Source: Acheta domesticus
Taxonomy: Eukaryota; Arthropoda; Insecta; Orthoptera; Gryllidae
Reading direction: 5' to 3'
DNA: 64,000 nt
Assembly: GCA_031308135.1 (NCBI GenBank)
Contig: JAHLJT010000631.1
Span: 36,705,579-36,769,578 of the forward strand
Part shown: in pieces, positions 22,440 through 34,339 of the stretch
Layout of the letters: each line of letters opens with the position of its first letter
How positions within the stretch are numbered: the first letter of the stretch is position 1
Made by a program: the position numbers and the translations under genes
Notes under the pieces: model-generated
The model's database searches: none
Told to the model about the DNA's origin: nothing
What the model saw: only the letters and a program-made list of their open reading frames with translations

Positions 22440-23464
22440 AAACCATGGAGACAACACTGCAGTATGCGTCATTGTTTGCATCTAACCACACTAACATTAG
22501 TGACATTGACAAAACTCCACTTGCACAGGAAATCTAGAAGTTAGTATCTCGTTACTGATGCTCCCAGTTTGTGAAAAAAGGTGAAACCTGGAAAGACGTT
22601 GACTTAAAACGGGTTGGGAGACAGGACATTCTGTCTTACAGCAGTGACATGGAGATTAAGTTTTGATTTATCCATAAGAAGGTTTCAGGGGCATACGGGG
22701 TACGTTTCTGTGATGAATATCTACATCAAACTCATTTGACTTCGCTCTTCTTTACAGCATTTTAATGAACAGCTGAAAAGGCTGATCAACATTGCTGAGC
22801 ACATGAAAAAAAATATTACCACAAAATATTCAAAGTGTGGACGGGCCGAGTCAAGATTCATCAAGAGCACCTTGAGAATATTCACTCATCCTACGACTTA
22901 AGAGTCCAGAATTTTTAATTATGTACTTTTATCACATCGGTACTGTTACAGATCAATCTTATGTCTCGAATTTAAAGGAGAAAAACAAAAATTCGAACAT
23001 TTCGACATAGCAAGACTGAAATTACCCTTTCATACTGCGATTTTGTAGGAAGAGCTCTCAAGATAACTCAAATCCCATCTTCGCGATGGAATATGTCCAC
23101 GGCATTTCGCGTCTTTTCTCGGGTCTTTGCCGGTAGAAGTCGCATGATCGCAAGCACTGCTTCATACGGTTCGCGATCGTGCGAAATCTAGCGGAACGAC
23201 TGTGAATGATACGAAATGCCGTGACATATTCCATCGCGAAGATGGGATTTGAGTTACTTGAGAGCTCTTCCTACAAAAATCGCAGTATAGATCAAGACGT
23301 GCAGAAGATATTGAAGTATATGTGCAGTGCCATACCCGCCGTTAGCCTCTTAACACAAGTCACAGAAGAAGGCCGTAAAGCGATGAAAAGACTCTCTGGT
23401 AATAAAGGATGCCAACAAAGATGGCCACACTCCAATTCATGTACTTCACTCACAACAAGTGTAA
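22440..23464 (+). pseudogene. Decayed gene fragment with ankyrin-like end, left copy
   Basis: Scattered in-phase pieces look protein-like: METTLQYASLFASNHTN from 22445, then QHFNEQLKRLINIAEHMKK near 22755, then VTEEGRKAMKRLSGNK, and finally DANKDGHTPIHVLHSQQ at 23408-23458. The last matches the start of an ankyrin repeat (N-x-D-G-x-T-P-[IL]-H). Stops and frame changes separate the pieces, and a MITE (23035-23285) interrupts them. One extra G near 23407 puts the ankyrin motif out of phase with the preceding piece. In the right copy this G is absent. Identity beyond an ankyrin-like motif is unknown. Confidence 0.33.
23035..23285. mobile_element. 251-bp MITE with long terminal inverted repeats, left copy
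   Basis: Terminal inverted repeats of about 73 bp, almost perfect, start CTGCGATTTTTGTAGGAAGA and are flanked by TA on both sides (23033-23034 and 23286-23287). TA duplication and long inverted repeats fit a non-autonomous Tc1/mariner-superfamily element. There is no coding capacity. The interior has a further imperfect palindrome around AGTCGCATGATCGC. Near-identity of the two ends suggests recent insertion or conversion. The mirror copy at 38941-39191 has exactly the same length. Confidence 0.85.
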
Positions 23465-23627
23465 TAAATATTTTCAAGTAATTACGAATTTAAATTATCG
23501 AGGATTGGCTGGAATATATGAGAATTGCAGCAAACACATTCCAATACAAGGAGCTATTATTACAGGAGTAACATTTCTCTGCTTTTTAACAATAATTAAC
23601 TTTCTCCGACAACCAGATTTGCCTGCA

Positions 23628-24200
23628 AATAACGAAAAATAAATGGTCACCTAAATCAATCTGCAGATTATTACATGCTTCGTAGTTCAATTCAAGTCTC
23701 ATCGACAGACGGCTGACAACGCTATCGGCGAAACACACAGTCTCCCTCGCGCAGAGAACATCCGCTCTATTCGTCGTGCAACCTTCTCAGGTCCTGGAAC
23801 GCAATGGAAACGGAGCGCCTCCTGCTTGGGTCCTGCAGTATAAAGGAATATAACATATCCTCATATAAAGAATTATTTTATTAGAGATAATTTGTATATG
23901 ATATGTATATGATCAGAGGTTGTCTTTCTTTTAATGACCGCGTTCGCCCATAAACACGAAAATATACGGTAAACTAAATCAATCTTCAGATATCATCTGC
24001 TTAACAGCTGAAATCAAGCCCCACCGCCAGATGGTAGATAACACTCCCCGGTGCCGCCAGAAAACAATCAAGCCTCGTCGTTCCTCTCGCTCTGAGAACC
24101 TCCTCTGCTTTATTCGGCGGTGTAATCCGGCGGCGCCATCTTGAGTCCCGCAACGTAATTGAATCGGAGCGCCTCCTCCTCCTGCCTGCCGACCTGCGCT
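23628..24200 (+). repeat. Diverged tandem duplication of about 240 bp
   Basis: The block 23628-23845 resembles 23952-24195. Both contain a TAAATCAATCTNCAGAT word, then GAGAAC-TCCTCT-TTATTCG, then a GGAGCGCCTCCT word. The first copy is more AT-rich and the second runs into the CpG island. The same pair is present inverted at about 38100-38245 and 38370-38590. The repeat may be an old promoter-proximal duplication or two copies of one dispersed element. Confidence 0.5.
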
Positions 24201-24560
24201 TCCGCTAATCCTCCTGCGGGGGTCGCGCATGCGCTCTCACGGCGCGGGGCGTGGGGACTGCGCCGGCGCATTTGGAAGGCAAATCCCGCCCGCGCGCGCG
24301 GGCAATTGGCCGCGATCGCCGCGCGCATGCGCATTGTGCGGTGCTGGCAGGCGCCGCCGTCGCCGTCCCTTCGCGTCGCTGGCGGAGCGCTGCTGCTGCC
24401 GCAGAGCGGCTCCCGTTAGAACGGAAGCGCCAAGCGCGCCCGGGAACAAGTGACTGTGGCGCGGCATGACGCGCTGGCTGGCAGGATCCGCCCAGATAGC
24501 CATCTGCTCGCGAGTGGGTTTTCGGGCGGAGCACGGCGCGAATTCCGTTGCGGGAATGTG
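24110..24560. other. CpG-rich island with promoter-like motifs
   Basis: A CpG-dense block. Open frames in five phases conflict, so none is called coding. The mirror copy at about 37640-38070 is less CpG-rich at matching sites, consistent with CpG decay or allelic divergence. Possible sites are listed at 24131-24333. Confidence 0.5.
24131..24333. promoter_or_regulatory. YY1-like and NRF1-like sites
   Basis: GGCGCCATCTT near 24132 matches the YY1 element GCCGCCATCTT at 10 of 11 bases. CGCGCATGCGCA at 24322-24333 is a perfect match to the NRF1 consensus YGCGCAYGCGCR, and CGCGCATGCGCT at 24224-24235 has one mismatch. Both factor types mark TATA-less CpG-island promoters in animals. Whether transcription starts here is not shown by the sequence. 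Confidence 0.35.
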
Positions 24561-26750
24561 GGCTAAAATGTTGATGTAAGTGCGTAAGTGAAGGCAGGCT
24601 GGTGTGTAAGTTCAACTACATTGCAATGGATTTAAAGCGGCGGCACGAAATTTCTCCGGAACAATAAATTCACAAAGGCGACTCTCACAATGCATTCAGA
24701 ACCGAAACCCTTACGGAATCCCAAGCATGAGCAAACTCTGGAACTCATTATTAGTATTGAAATATGAATACACCTGTCAAAATGAATATCAAAATGAACT
24801 ATGACCTCTGTAATTTAAATAAATAAATCATACTGTTTTACCATGTTTTATGAACGGTATAAAATTTGGTTTAAAAATTTACGGAGGGCCCCTGTCTGGG
24901 CGGGGTTCCCCAGCACTTTATTGTCTACTTATGCATTAATACACATCTGCAAGTGTGTAGCGGGAGCGTGATTACGTATTTTATCCCGTAACTATGCTTC
25001 TTCTGGAGAAGGAATTTCCTCCATGAGGTTTCATCAAATGGATTTAAGATGAAACAGAAAATAGTTTTGTGTTTCTTATTGTATTTTTTAAATTTAAAAC
25101 TTTGTGAATTATGCTACAAAGTGACCAGAAGGCGCAACAATGGGATTCGCAACACGCGTTACACTGCAGCACTCTTGAGCTCACAAACGACGCGAGCCTT
25201 TAGGCCTTTAACTGTTTTCGTACCCCCGCGCACCCAACAAAAGAACCTCGGTTAATGAACTCACTATTTCTGATAACATAAAGAATTAAACTGTTTCTGT
25301 GAAGATCACTCAAATGTTTGTGCAAATAAGGTAACAACATAATCTCTTTGAAAGAAATGTGCCACTGGCAATATATTGATGGATATATATTTATGAGCCT
25401 ATTGAATGCTCAAGAATTTTGTAACATCACCCTTACAGAAAATTGCCACATTGCCACGCAGAGCTACCCATATTGCTATCGAATATTTAAAAAAAACGTG
25501 AAAGACACATAGGGAACGAAATTAACTAATAAAAACATCTAATTGCACTGTAGATATCTCTTCAAGATGTCTTCTTAGAGGTCAGAGAGGCACATATTTT
25601 CAACAACAACAATTCTAATGGACACTTATTTTCCTTCTTAACTTTCAGCAAAAGTACATCCTCTACATCCTCTAATCGTGAGTAATTTATCCGATACAAC
25701 GGATAATTTTTAAGGTATTCCTCAGCTCTTTTGTCGATTAATCATTTTCTGCCCGAACCAAAGGCTTACGAATGTCAGAGGTGTACGCAGAATATGAGTT
25801 GTGCCCAGCTATGACATTTTTCTATGATGTGCTTGATCCGCCACAAAGTGTAAGATGCCAAGATGCTTTGTCCGGGCGCTTGGTGCAGCCACTAGAGGCC
25901 CAATTACTGTTGGGAAACACTATAGAAACCCCCCAGGAAACTATATAAACTTTACAGTCCATCTCCCTTTTATAGTCTCTGGCTGGAGACCTGAAACCAG
26001 ATATCTGGATACCACAATATTTCGTTATTTTCTCAGTCTCCTGTTCTACTGCGGAATTTGCAAAGACAGACAAATCCACTATCCATTCCCGGTTTTCTTC
26101 AACGATAGAAAGAATTCACACGTTAGAATCCAACCGATGGTCTGTTTTAAATTTGAAACCTCAGAGTATTTTTGTAATAGGATTTTCTACCACAAGAAAC
26201 AACAACAACAGCAAAAGTGTATGTAACATAGGGGGAGATATGTAATCTGCATACTTTTTCTTGAACTCCAGAATTCCTCAAAATTACTAGAATTGTTCGC
26301 TCTTGAGCAACAAAAAACTTGTTGTGGTAGTAAAGGAATTACAGACTTGATTTTATAGTGTTGCTTACAAATTTGCAAACCACGCCCTCGACTGCTCTTT
26401 TACCGCAACTATCAAAACGAGAGCTCAAAAAACCGTGCGCATAGTGAAGCTATATTTACGTCCAGAACCAAAACTAGGGGCTTATCACTATTTGCACAGT
26501 GGATCAAAGGACAAAAAACTTTTTTTAAAAATGGGATCATTGATCCAGATACTGAAGTACTAGACTAGTTGCCTAGAATTAGTGGAAATGTACAACAGTG
26601 CAAATGTTAATTAATGCATTAAATATCTTTGTTAAAATATATAGTATTTTTTAAGTTCTGTATAGTCTCTAATTGTACAGAAACAGCTCTGAAGCAGAAA
26701 AAAAATTCTTGACGTTAGCGCTTCTACCTAAAAGCATACTTCTTGTAGGG
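24561..26750. other. Non-coding stretch in the left arm
   Basis: Mirror of about 35450-37620. Short frames at 25822-26226 are not preserved as clean frames in the other copy. A perfect 12-bp palindrome CCAGATATCTGG lies near 26003. No gene recognised. Confidence 0.45.
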
Positions 26751-29078
26751 CGTGCTCTCTAATGGCGACCTCACAGAATTGGCGCTGGACGAATCGGAAC
26801 AGATGTTCTGGAGACAGGTTCGGCATAGAAGGTGTAGGATTTGAAGGTTGAATCGTTTCAATCTCGTTCAATCGTCGACGACTGTAGTACCTTCAAGATC
26901 GGTGCGCTTCACAAGTCATGTTCTCTTTTTGGCTTTCAGAGAGCCCTTTTTTAGACTACCTACAGCTATCTTCTCGGGGTGAATGATCTTTCTCTCCAGT
27001 TGGGTCTTCCGCGGTGGGGCTTACCCAGTGGTCGCTGTTTCAAGTGAGAAGTATCTAAATTCTTCAGCGATTGCCCGGCTGCGGAGAAACCAACCTTCTT
27101 CCGCAAATGTGAAGAAACTCCAGAGTGAAGCAAGGTCGCTCTGGGCCAGGGGACCGGCCAGGGGTCATATTCACGAGGTCGCGCACGGGAGTTGGCATGC
27201 ACATTGTAATTCTGAGAAGCGGCTTTCAGCAGGAAGTGCACGGCTCCAGACTCGTTCCGTGCGCCACGGCCTGCCCAGCGGCGCGAGCGGCGGACGCGAA
27301 GGCAGTGGCACAAGCGGGGGCGGGGCGAGGGCCCGGAGCGACGACTGTGACGGAGTGTGGGACAGGGCGAGGCGGGCAAACGGGACGGGACGAGATGCGA
27401 CGAGGGAAGTAGAAGTGGGTGGGAAGGGGAGAGGGGATGGGGCGGCCACAGGGGAGCGGGGCAGGGCTTGGAGGGGCGTGGGTGGGGCGTGGGTGGGGCG
27501 TGGGCGGGACATTGGCGCGAGGTGGAAGCAGGTGAGGCGAGCGGGCCGGGGGCGGGCCGGGGCGGGCCGGGGGCGGGCCGGGGGCGGGCCGGGGGCGGGC
27601 CGGGGCGGGCCGGGGGCGGGCCGGGGGCGGGCCGGGGCGGGCCGGGGGCGGGCCGGGGGCGGGCCGGGGGCGGGCCGGGGGCGGGCCGGGGGCGGGCCGG
27701 GGGCGGGCCGGGGGCGGGCCGGGGGCGGGCCGGGGGCGGGCCGGGGGCGGGCCGGGGGCGGGCCGGGGGCGGGCCGGGGGCGGGCCGGGGGCGGGCCGGG
27801 GGCGGGCCGGGGGCGGGCCGGGGGCGGGCCGGGGGCGGGCCGGGGGCGGGCCGGGGGCGGGCCGGGGGCGGGCCGGGGGCGGGCCGGGGGCGGGCCGGGG
27901 GCGGGCCGGGGGCGGGCCGGGGGCGGGCCGGGGGCGGGCCGGGGGCGGGCCGGGGCGGGCCGGGGGCGGGCCGGGGGCGGGCCGGGGGCGGGCCGGGGGC
28001 GGGCCGGGGGCGGGCCGGGGGCGGGCCGGGGGCGGGCCGGGGGCGGGCCGGGGGCGGGCCGGGGGCGGGCCGGGGGCGGGCCGGGGGCGGGCCGGGGGCG
28101 GGCCGGGGGCGGGCCGGGGGCGGGCCGGGGGCGGGCCGGGGGCGGGCCGGGGGCGGGCCGGGGGCGGGCCGGGGGCGGGCCGGGGGCGGGCCGGGGGCGG
28201 GCCGGGGGCGGGCCGGGGGCGGGCCGGGGGCGGGCCGGGGGCGGGCCGGGGGCGGGCCGGGGGCGGGCCGGGGGCGGGCCGGGGGCGGGCCGGGGGCGGG
28301 CCGGGGGCGGGACGGAGAGGATCGTGGCCGCGGGGACTGGTGCATGCGCGGGAGTGCGGGCGGCGTGCTGGCGGGGGGGAGGGTAGTCTGGGTTGGCAGG
28401 GGCGTCGGCGGGCAGGGCGAGGGCAAGCCCTATCGCGGGCATCGCAGTGCTGACCTCGGTGCCCCTGGAGCCGAGCGCGTGCCGCCGCCACCGCCGCCCG
28501 CATGCGCAAGTGATGGCGCTGCGCTGGAAGAATCGCGCGGCGAACAATGAGGGCGGCCGAGGGCTCTCCGCCCGCTGCGCAACGACTGGACGTCACGGGC
28601 AGACAGCCCTCGGCTTTTCTTTGCACGGCGCGTTGCCAACAACTTTGCTTTCATATTCAAGGATGGTAATGCGAGAACTTGAAATTCATCAGTTATATGT
28701 TAATTCACGCATTTAGGTGTGGCTGTATTAAGGACGAGGCATTCGCGGATCATTAATAAAATTCCAATTTTAAAGGTTTTAGCATTCAAATTGTAAATGT
28801 TTTCAGAATCAGCTTGTTTACATTCTGTCTTTCTAAACAAAGTCATGATGTTTTCAAAAAAGGTGATTATATGTAATATTACGTCGTGGGTTGGACAAAT
28901 CACCGACAAGATGGCTTTGGAATATTCACAGTTCATTTACACACACACAATGTCTTGCGAAGGTCTCGCGACCAAAGTTTCAGGAACAATGCTAATCAAT
29001 TTCAGGGCCTACCCGTCTTCATAGCCTCGCATCACCACCTCTCCGGAAGCGAGTACTGGTCTTGCGACTCATCTGGCA
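26751..29078 (+). repeat. Unit present three times: contig 2 copy
   Basis: This block matches both fold-back arms (31650-33542 directly, 33560-35460 inverted). It consists of a unique left part, a CpG-rich island with CATGCGC words, the G-rich satellite, a second CpG-rich part and a unique AT-rich right part. Unlike the other two copies it continues into unrelated DNA at 29079, so it probably shows the true junction. Confidence 0.85.
27541..28311 (+). repeat. G-rich 11-bp satellite, about 70 units
   Basis: Tandem CCGGGGGCGGG units with a few 10-base variants (CCGGGGCGGG). Because 33 bases hold three units, every frame without a stop encodes an 11-residue period (Gly/Ala/Arg on +, Pro/Ala/Arg on -), giving spurious frames of 400-490 codons. 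Each unit carries G5 and G3 runs, so the + strand can form many G-quadruplexes. It is flanked by CpG-rich sequence of similar composition. Confidence 0.97.
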
Positions 29079-30316
29079 CAAGTCTGACACCATCCCATCC
29101 GTCTGGACCTGCACCCTGGGCCTTTAGTCCCCGCCTCTTCCGGCCCCTTTGTGGTGCATTCAACACGTGCCCACACTGAAGGTGTCCACGATACCCCCTG
29201 TACACCACGCAGGCGCGTGTGTTTCAGTAGCTGATGCTACAATACATATTAATGAACGGATTTGTAAACGTAATCAATTACGAGTATGCCACGCGAGTGC
29301 AAGGTATTATTGATTGCGGACCGGCTGACAACACCTGACGGAAACAAATGAAATCATATGAAGGTGTTAATAAATGATTCAACTGGGTGGAGCACTTCTC
29401 CAAAGCATTTGCCTTTTCAAAAATTCCTCTAACATCCCACTAACCTCCAAACCGCTGAAAATGTGTTCAATATGTATTGCCAGTTTTTGCCTCTTAATTA
29501 TTTTATTAAGGAGAATTTCCCCTAATTGTAAGAAGGAACCAGTTTGACAGGACGCGAAACAAGAGAACGTCATGTCGGGCGATGGTATTGTAAGAGGGAG
29601 TGTCGAATCCATTTACAAATGAGCCAACTACAAACGAACATATTGACGAACTGAGTGCTGAGACAATCTGCAGTTTTGTTGCCAGCAATATCCAACCATT
29701 AGCTGCCAAAGCGGGCTACAGTAATCTCTCAACATATAGTTAGCCAAACATTTATTACATAATAATATTAATTGCATTATAATATTAAGTCACACATAAG
29801 GAACACAAAAATTATACTTTTCTTGCTTTAAGCAAAATTTTGCAGGAAGCAGAAAAGAGTTGACAAAATGGCTCACTTAATCCCAGCATGAGCCACCCAT
29901 TGGGGGTAAAAAACCATTTATGTGCGTGTTGATTAAAATTCTACATTATGAAGAAACATTCCAAAAGACTTTATTAAGAAACAGTTTGCAACAAAATTAA
30001 ACTTTTTACATAACAAATTTGCAACTTTTTAAGAATAACTAGGAATTTCAAAAGTTTTTAAAAAATGACTCCAAATTATTTCTTTATTTTTTATCAGATA
30101 TAGCAAAGTACGCTTAGATAAAACTGCGAAAGGTCAATTTTCTTTGAACTCTCTAACTTTTTGAAAATTGCAAAAGTTTAATTTTTTCGGCATCTTCCAA
30201 AAACTACAGTATTTATAATTGAGATTTTTTTCTTAATGAAATCTATTCTTCAAAATTAAATGAGGTTTTGTATAATTTGTTTTCAAGTTGTGTGTATTTT
30301 CGCGTATTTTACGTGA
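29079..30316. other. Unique non-coding end of contig 2
   Basis: The sequence beyond the shared unit has no counterpart in the window. It is moderately GC-rich to about 29210 and then AT-rich. No gene or repeat was recognised. It is probably the genuine neighbour of the locus that the fold-back in contig 3 lacks. Confidence 0.55.
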
Positions 30317-31316
30317 NNNNNNNNNNNNNNNNNNNNNNNNNNNNNNNNNNNNNNNNNNNNNNNNNNNNNNNNNNNNNNNNNNNNNNNNNNNNNNNNNNNN
30401 NNNNNNNNNNNNNNNNNNNNNNNNNNNNNNNNNNNNNNNNNNNNNNNNNNNNNNNNNNNNNNNNNNNNNNNNNNNNNNNNNNNNNNNNNNNNNNNNNNNN
30501 NNNNNNNNNNNNNNNNNNNNNNNNNNNNNNNNNNNNNNNNNNNNNNNNNNNNNNNNNNNNNNNNNNNNNNNNNNNNNNNNNNNNNNNNNNNNNNNNNNNN
30601 NNNNNNNNNNNNNNNNNNNNNNNNNNNNNNNNNNNNNNNNNNNNNNNNNNNNNNNNNNNNNNNNNNNNNNNNNNNNNNNNNNNNNNNNNNNNNNNNNNNN
30701 NNNNNNNNNNNNNNNNNNNNNNNNNNNNNNNNNNNNNNNNNNNNNNNNNNNNNNNNNNNNNNNNNNNNNNNNNNNNNNNNNNNNNNNNNNNNNNNNNNNN
30801 NNNNNNNNNNNNNNNNNNNNNNNNNNNNNNNNNNNNNNNNNNNNNNNNNNNNNNNNNNNNNNNNNNNNNNNNNNNNNNNNNNNNNNNNNNNNNNNNNNNN
30901 NNNNNNNNNNNNNNNNNNNNNNNNNNNNNNNNNNNNNNNNNNNNNNNNNNNNNNNNNNNNNNNNNNNNNNNNNNNNNNNNNNNNNNNNNNNNNNNNNNNN
31001 NNNNNNNNNNNNNNNNNNNNNNNNNNNNNNNNNNNNNNNNNNNNNNNNNNNNNNNNNNNNNNNNNNNNNNNNNNNNNNNNNNNNNNNNNNNNNNNNNNNN
31101 NNNNNNNNNNNNNNNNNNNNNNNNNNNNNNNNNNNNNNNNNNNNNNNNNNNNNNNNNNNNNNNNNNNNNNNNNNNNNNNNNNNNNNNNNNNNNNNNNNNN
31201 NNNNNNNNNNNNNNNNNNNNNNNNNNNNNNNNNNNNNNNNNNNNNNNNNNNNNNNNNNNNNNNNNNNNNNNNNNNNNNNNNNNNNNNNNNNNNNNNNNNN
31301 NNNNNNNNNNNNNNNN
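30317..31316. other. Assembly gap (1000 N)
   Basis: Exactly 1000 N, the same fixed size as the first gap. It separates contig 2 from the start of the fold-back in contig 3. Confidence 0.98.
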
Positions 31317-32439
31317 CGCCCTCGACTGCCTCTTTTACCGCAACTATCAAAACGAGAGCTCAAAAAACGTACGCATAGTGAAGCTATATTTACGTCCAGA
31401 ACCAAAACAAGGGGCTTATCACTATTTGTACAGTGGATCAAAGGACAAAAAACTCTTTTAAAAATGGGATCATTGATCCAGATACTGAAGTACAAGACTA
31501 GTTGCCTGGAATTAGTGGAAATGCACAACAGTGCAAATGTTAAAATATATAGTATTTTTTAAGTTCTGTATAGTCTCTAATTGTACAGAAACAGCTCTGA
31601 AGAAGAAAAAATTTCTTGACGTTCGCGCTTCTACCTAAAAGCATACTTCTTGTAGGGCGTGCTCTTTAATGGTGACCTCACAGAATTGGCGCTGGATGAA
31701 TCGGAACAGATGTTCTGGAGACAGGTTCGGCTTAGACGGTGTAGGATTTGAAGAGGTTGAATCGTTTCAATCTCGTTCAATCGTCGGCGACTGTAGTACC
31801 TTCAAGATCGGTGCGCTTCACAAGTCATGTTCTCTTTTTGGCTTTCAGAGAGCCCTTTTTTAGGCTACCTACAGCTATCTTCTTCTCGGGGTGAATGATC
31901 TTTCTCTCCAGTTGGGTCTTCCGCGGTGGGGCTGGGCCAGTGGTGGCTGTTTCAAGTGAGAAGTATCTAAATTCTTCAGCGATTGCCCGGCTGCAGAGAA
32001 ACCAACCTTCTTCCGCAAATGTGAAGAAACTGCAGAGTGAAGCAAGGTCGCCCTGGGCCAGGGGTCATATTCACGAGGTCGCGCACGGGAGTTGCCATGC
32101 ACATTGTAATTCTGAGAGGCGGCTTTCAGCAGGAAGTGCGCGGCTGCAGACTCGTTCCGTGGCCACGGCCTGCCCAGCGGCGCGCGCGGCGGACGCGATG
32201 GCAGTGGCACAAGGGGGCGGGGCAGGACCCGGAGCGACGACTGTGACGGAGTGTGGGACAGGGCGAGGCGGGCAAACGGGACGGGGCGAAATGCGACGGG
32301 GAAGTAGAAGTGGGTGGGAAGGGGAGAGGGGACGGGGCCGGCCACAGGGGAGCGGGGCAGGGCTTGGGGGGGGGAGTGGGGGGACATTGGCGGAGGATGG
32401 GCAGGCGTGGGTGGCGCGAGGTGGGACGCAGGTAGGGCG

Positions 32440-32760
32440 AGGGGGCCGGGGGCGGACGGGGGCGGGACGGGGGCGGGACGGGGGCGGGACGGGGGCGGGA
32501 CGGGGGCGGGACGTAGGGGGGACGTGGGCGGGGCGGGACGGGACGGGGGCGGGACGGGGGCGGGACGGGGGCGGGACGGGGGCGGGACGGGGGCGGGACG
32601 GGGGCGGGACGGGGGCGGGACGGGGGCGGGACCGTAGGGGGGACGTGGGCGGGGCGGGACGGGACGGGGGCGGGACGGGGGCAGGACGGGGGCAGGACAG
32701 GGGCAGGACGGGGGCAGGACGGGGGCGGGCCGGGCGGGGCGGGGTGGGGCGGGACTGGCG
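32440..32760 (+). repeat. G-rich satellite, left fold-back arm
   Basis: Units of CGGGACGGGGG (11 bp), interrupted twice by a TAGGGGGGACGTGGGCGGGG segment and followed by CAGGACGGGGG variants. The array lies at the same place as the contig 2 satellite but is shorter and built on a different unit (GAC in place of GCC). Confidence 0.92.
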
Positions 32761-34339
32761 CATGACGGGGGCGGGGCGGGGGCCAGAGCGGAGAGGATCG
32801 TGGCCGCGGGGCCTGGTGCATGCGCGGGAGTGCGGGCGGCGTGCTGGCGGGGGTGGGGTAGTCTGCCGAGGTTGGCAGGGGCGTGGGCGGGCAGGCGAGG
32901 GCAAGCGCTGACCTCGGTGCCCTGGAGCCGAGCGCCTGCCGCCGCCGCCGCCACCGCCGCCGCATGCGCAATTGTCGGCGCTGCGCTGCAAGAAGACTCG
33001 CGCGGCGAACAATGAGGGCGGCCGAGGGCTCTCCGCCCGCTGCGCAACGAGTGGACGTCACGCGCAGACAGCCCTCGGCCTTTCTTCGCACGGCGCGTTG
33101 CCAACAACTTTGCTTTCATATCAAGGATGGTAATGCGAGAACTTGAAATTCATCAGTTATATGTTAATTCACGCATTTAGGTGTGGCTGTATTAAGGACG
33201 AGGCATTCGCGGATCAGTAATAAGATTCCAATTTTAAAGGTTTTAGCATTCAAATTGTAAATGTTTTCAGAATCAGCTTGTTTACATTCTGTCTTTCTAA
33301 ACAAAGTCATGATGTTTTCAAAAAAGGTGATTATATGTAATATTTCGTCGTGGGTTGGACAAATCACCGACAAGATGGCTTTGGTATATTCACTGTTCAT
33401 TTACACACACACAATGTCTTGCGAAGGTCTCGCGACCAAAGTTTGAGGAAACAATGCTAATCAATTTCAGGGCCTACCCGTCTTCATAGCCTCGCATCAC
33501 CACCTCTCCGAGAGCGACTACTGGTCTTGCGACGCATCTGGCCCCCCTCCCCTCAAAGAGCCAGATGCGTCGCAAGACCAGTAGTCGCTCTCGGAGAGGT
33601 GGTGATGCGAGGCTATGAAGACGGGTAGGCCCTGAAATTGATTAGCATTGTTCCTCAAACTTTGGTCGCGAGACCTTCGCAAGACATTGTGTGTGTGTAA
33701 ATGAACAGTGAATATACCAAAGCCATCTTGTCGGTGATTTGTCCAACCCACGACGAAATATTACATATAATCACCTTTTTTGAAAACATCATGACTTTGT
33801 TTAGAAAGACAGAATGTAAACAAGCTGATTCTGAAAACATTTACAATTTGAATGCTAAAACCTTTAAAATTGGAATCTTATTACTGATCCGCGAATGCCT
33901 CGTCCTTAATACAGCCACACCTAAATGCGTGAATTAACATATAACTGATGAATTTCAAGTTCTCGCATTACCATCCTTGAATATGAAAGCAAAGTTGTTG
34001 GCAACGCGCCGTGCGAAGAAAGGCCGAGGGCTGTCTGCGCGTGACGTCCACTCGTTGCGCAGCGGGCGGAGAGCCCTCGGCCGCCCTCATTGTTCGCCGC
34101 GCGAGTCTTCTTGCAGCGCAGCGCCGACAATTGCGCATGCGGGCGGACGGTGGCGGCGGCGGCGGCAGGCGCTCGGCTCCAGGGGCACCGAGGTCAGCGC
34201 TTGCCCTCGCCCTGCCCGCCCACGCCCCTGCCAACCTCGCAGACTACCCCACCCCCGCCAGCACGCCGCCCGCACTCCCGCGCATGCACCAGGCCCCGCG
34301 GCCACGATCCTCTCCGCTCTGGCCCCCGCCCCGCCCCCG

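Larger units (their letters stand above)
14295..29078 (+). repeat. Left arm of 14-kb inverted duplication (contig 2 copy)
   Basis: This segment is the reverse complement, with small differences, of 33560-47222. Anchors seen in both copies in inverted order include the CT arrays, the TA/GA microsatellite, the SINE, a 251-bp MITE, the CpG island and the G-rich satellite. The arm starts at the first base after the gap, so its true extent beyond 14295 is unknown. At 29078 contig 2 continues into unique DNA while contig 3 folds back. Main differences are satellite lengths and a 550-base indel at 19967-20518. Confidence 0.93.

Noticed and set aside
26966..28626. Open frames of 397-486 codons on both strands with 11-residue Pro/Ala/Arg or Gly/Ala/Arg repeats
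   Set aside because: They are translations of the 11-bp satellite. As 33 is a multiple of 11, all frames stay open together, and no unique domain is present.
28700..28936. 78-codon frame intact in all three copies of the unit (also 33164-33400 and 33701-33937)
   Set aside because: Between contig 2 and the fold-back copies, four of about five base differences change the amino acid, so there is no sign of protein constraint, and no family is recognised.
33543..33559. Idea that the spacer is a residual sequencing adapter
   Set aside because: The C-rich 17 bases do not clearly match an adapter I can verify, so no claim is made; raw reads would decide.
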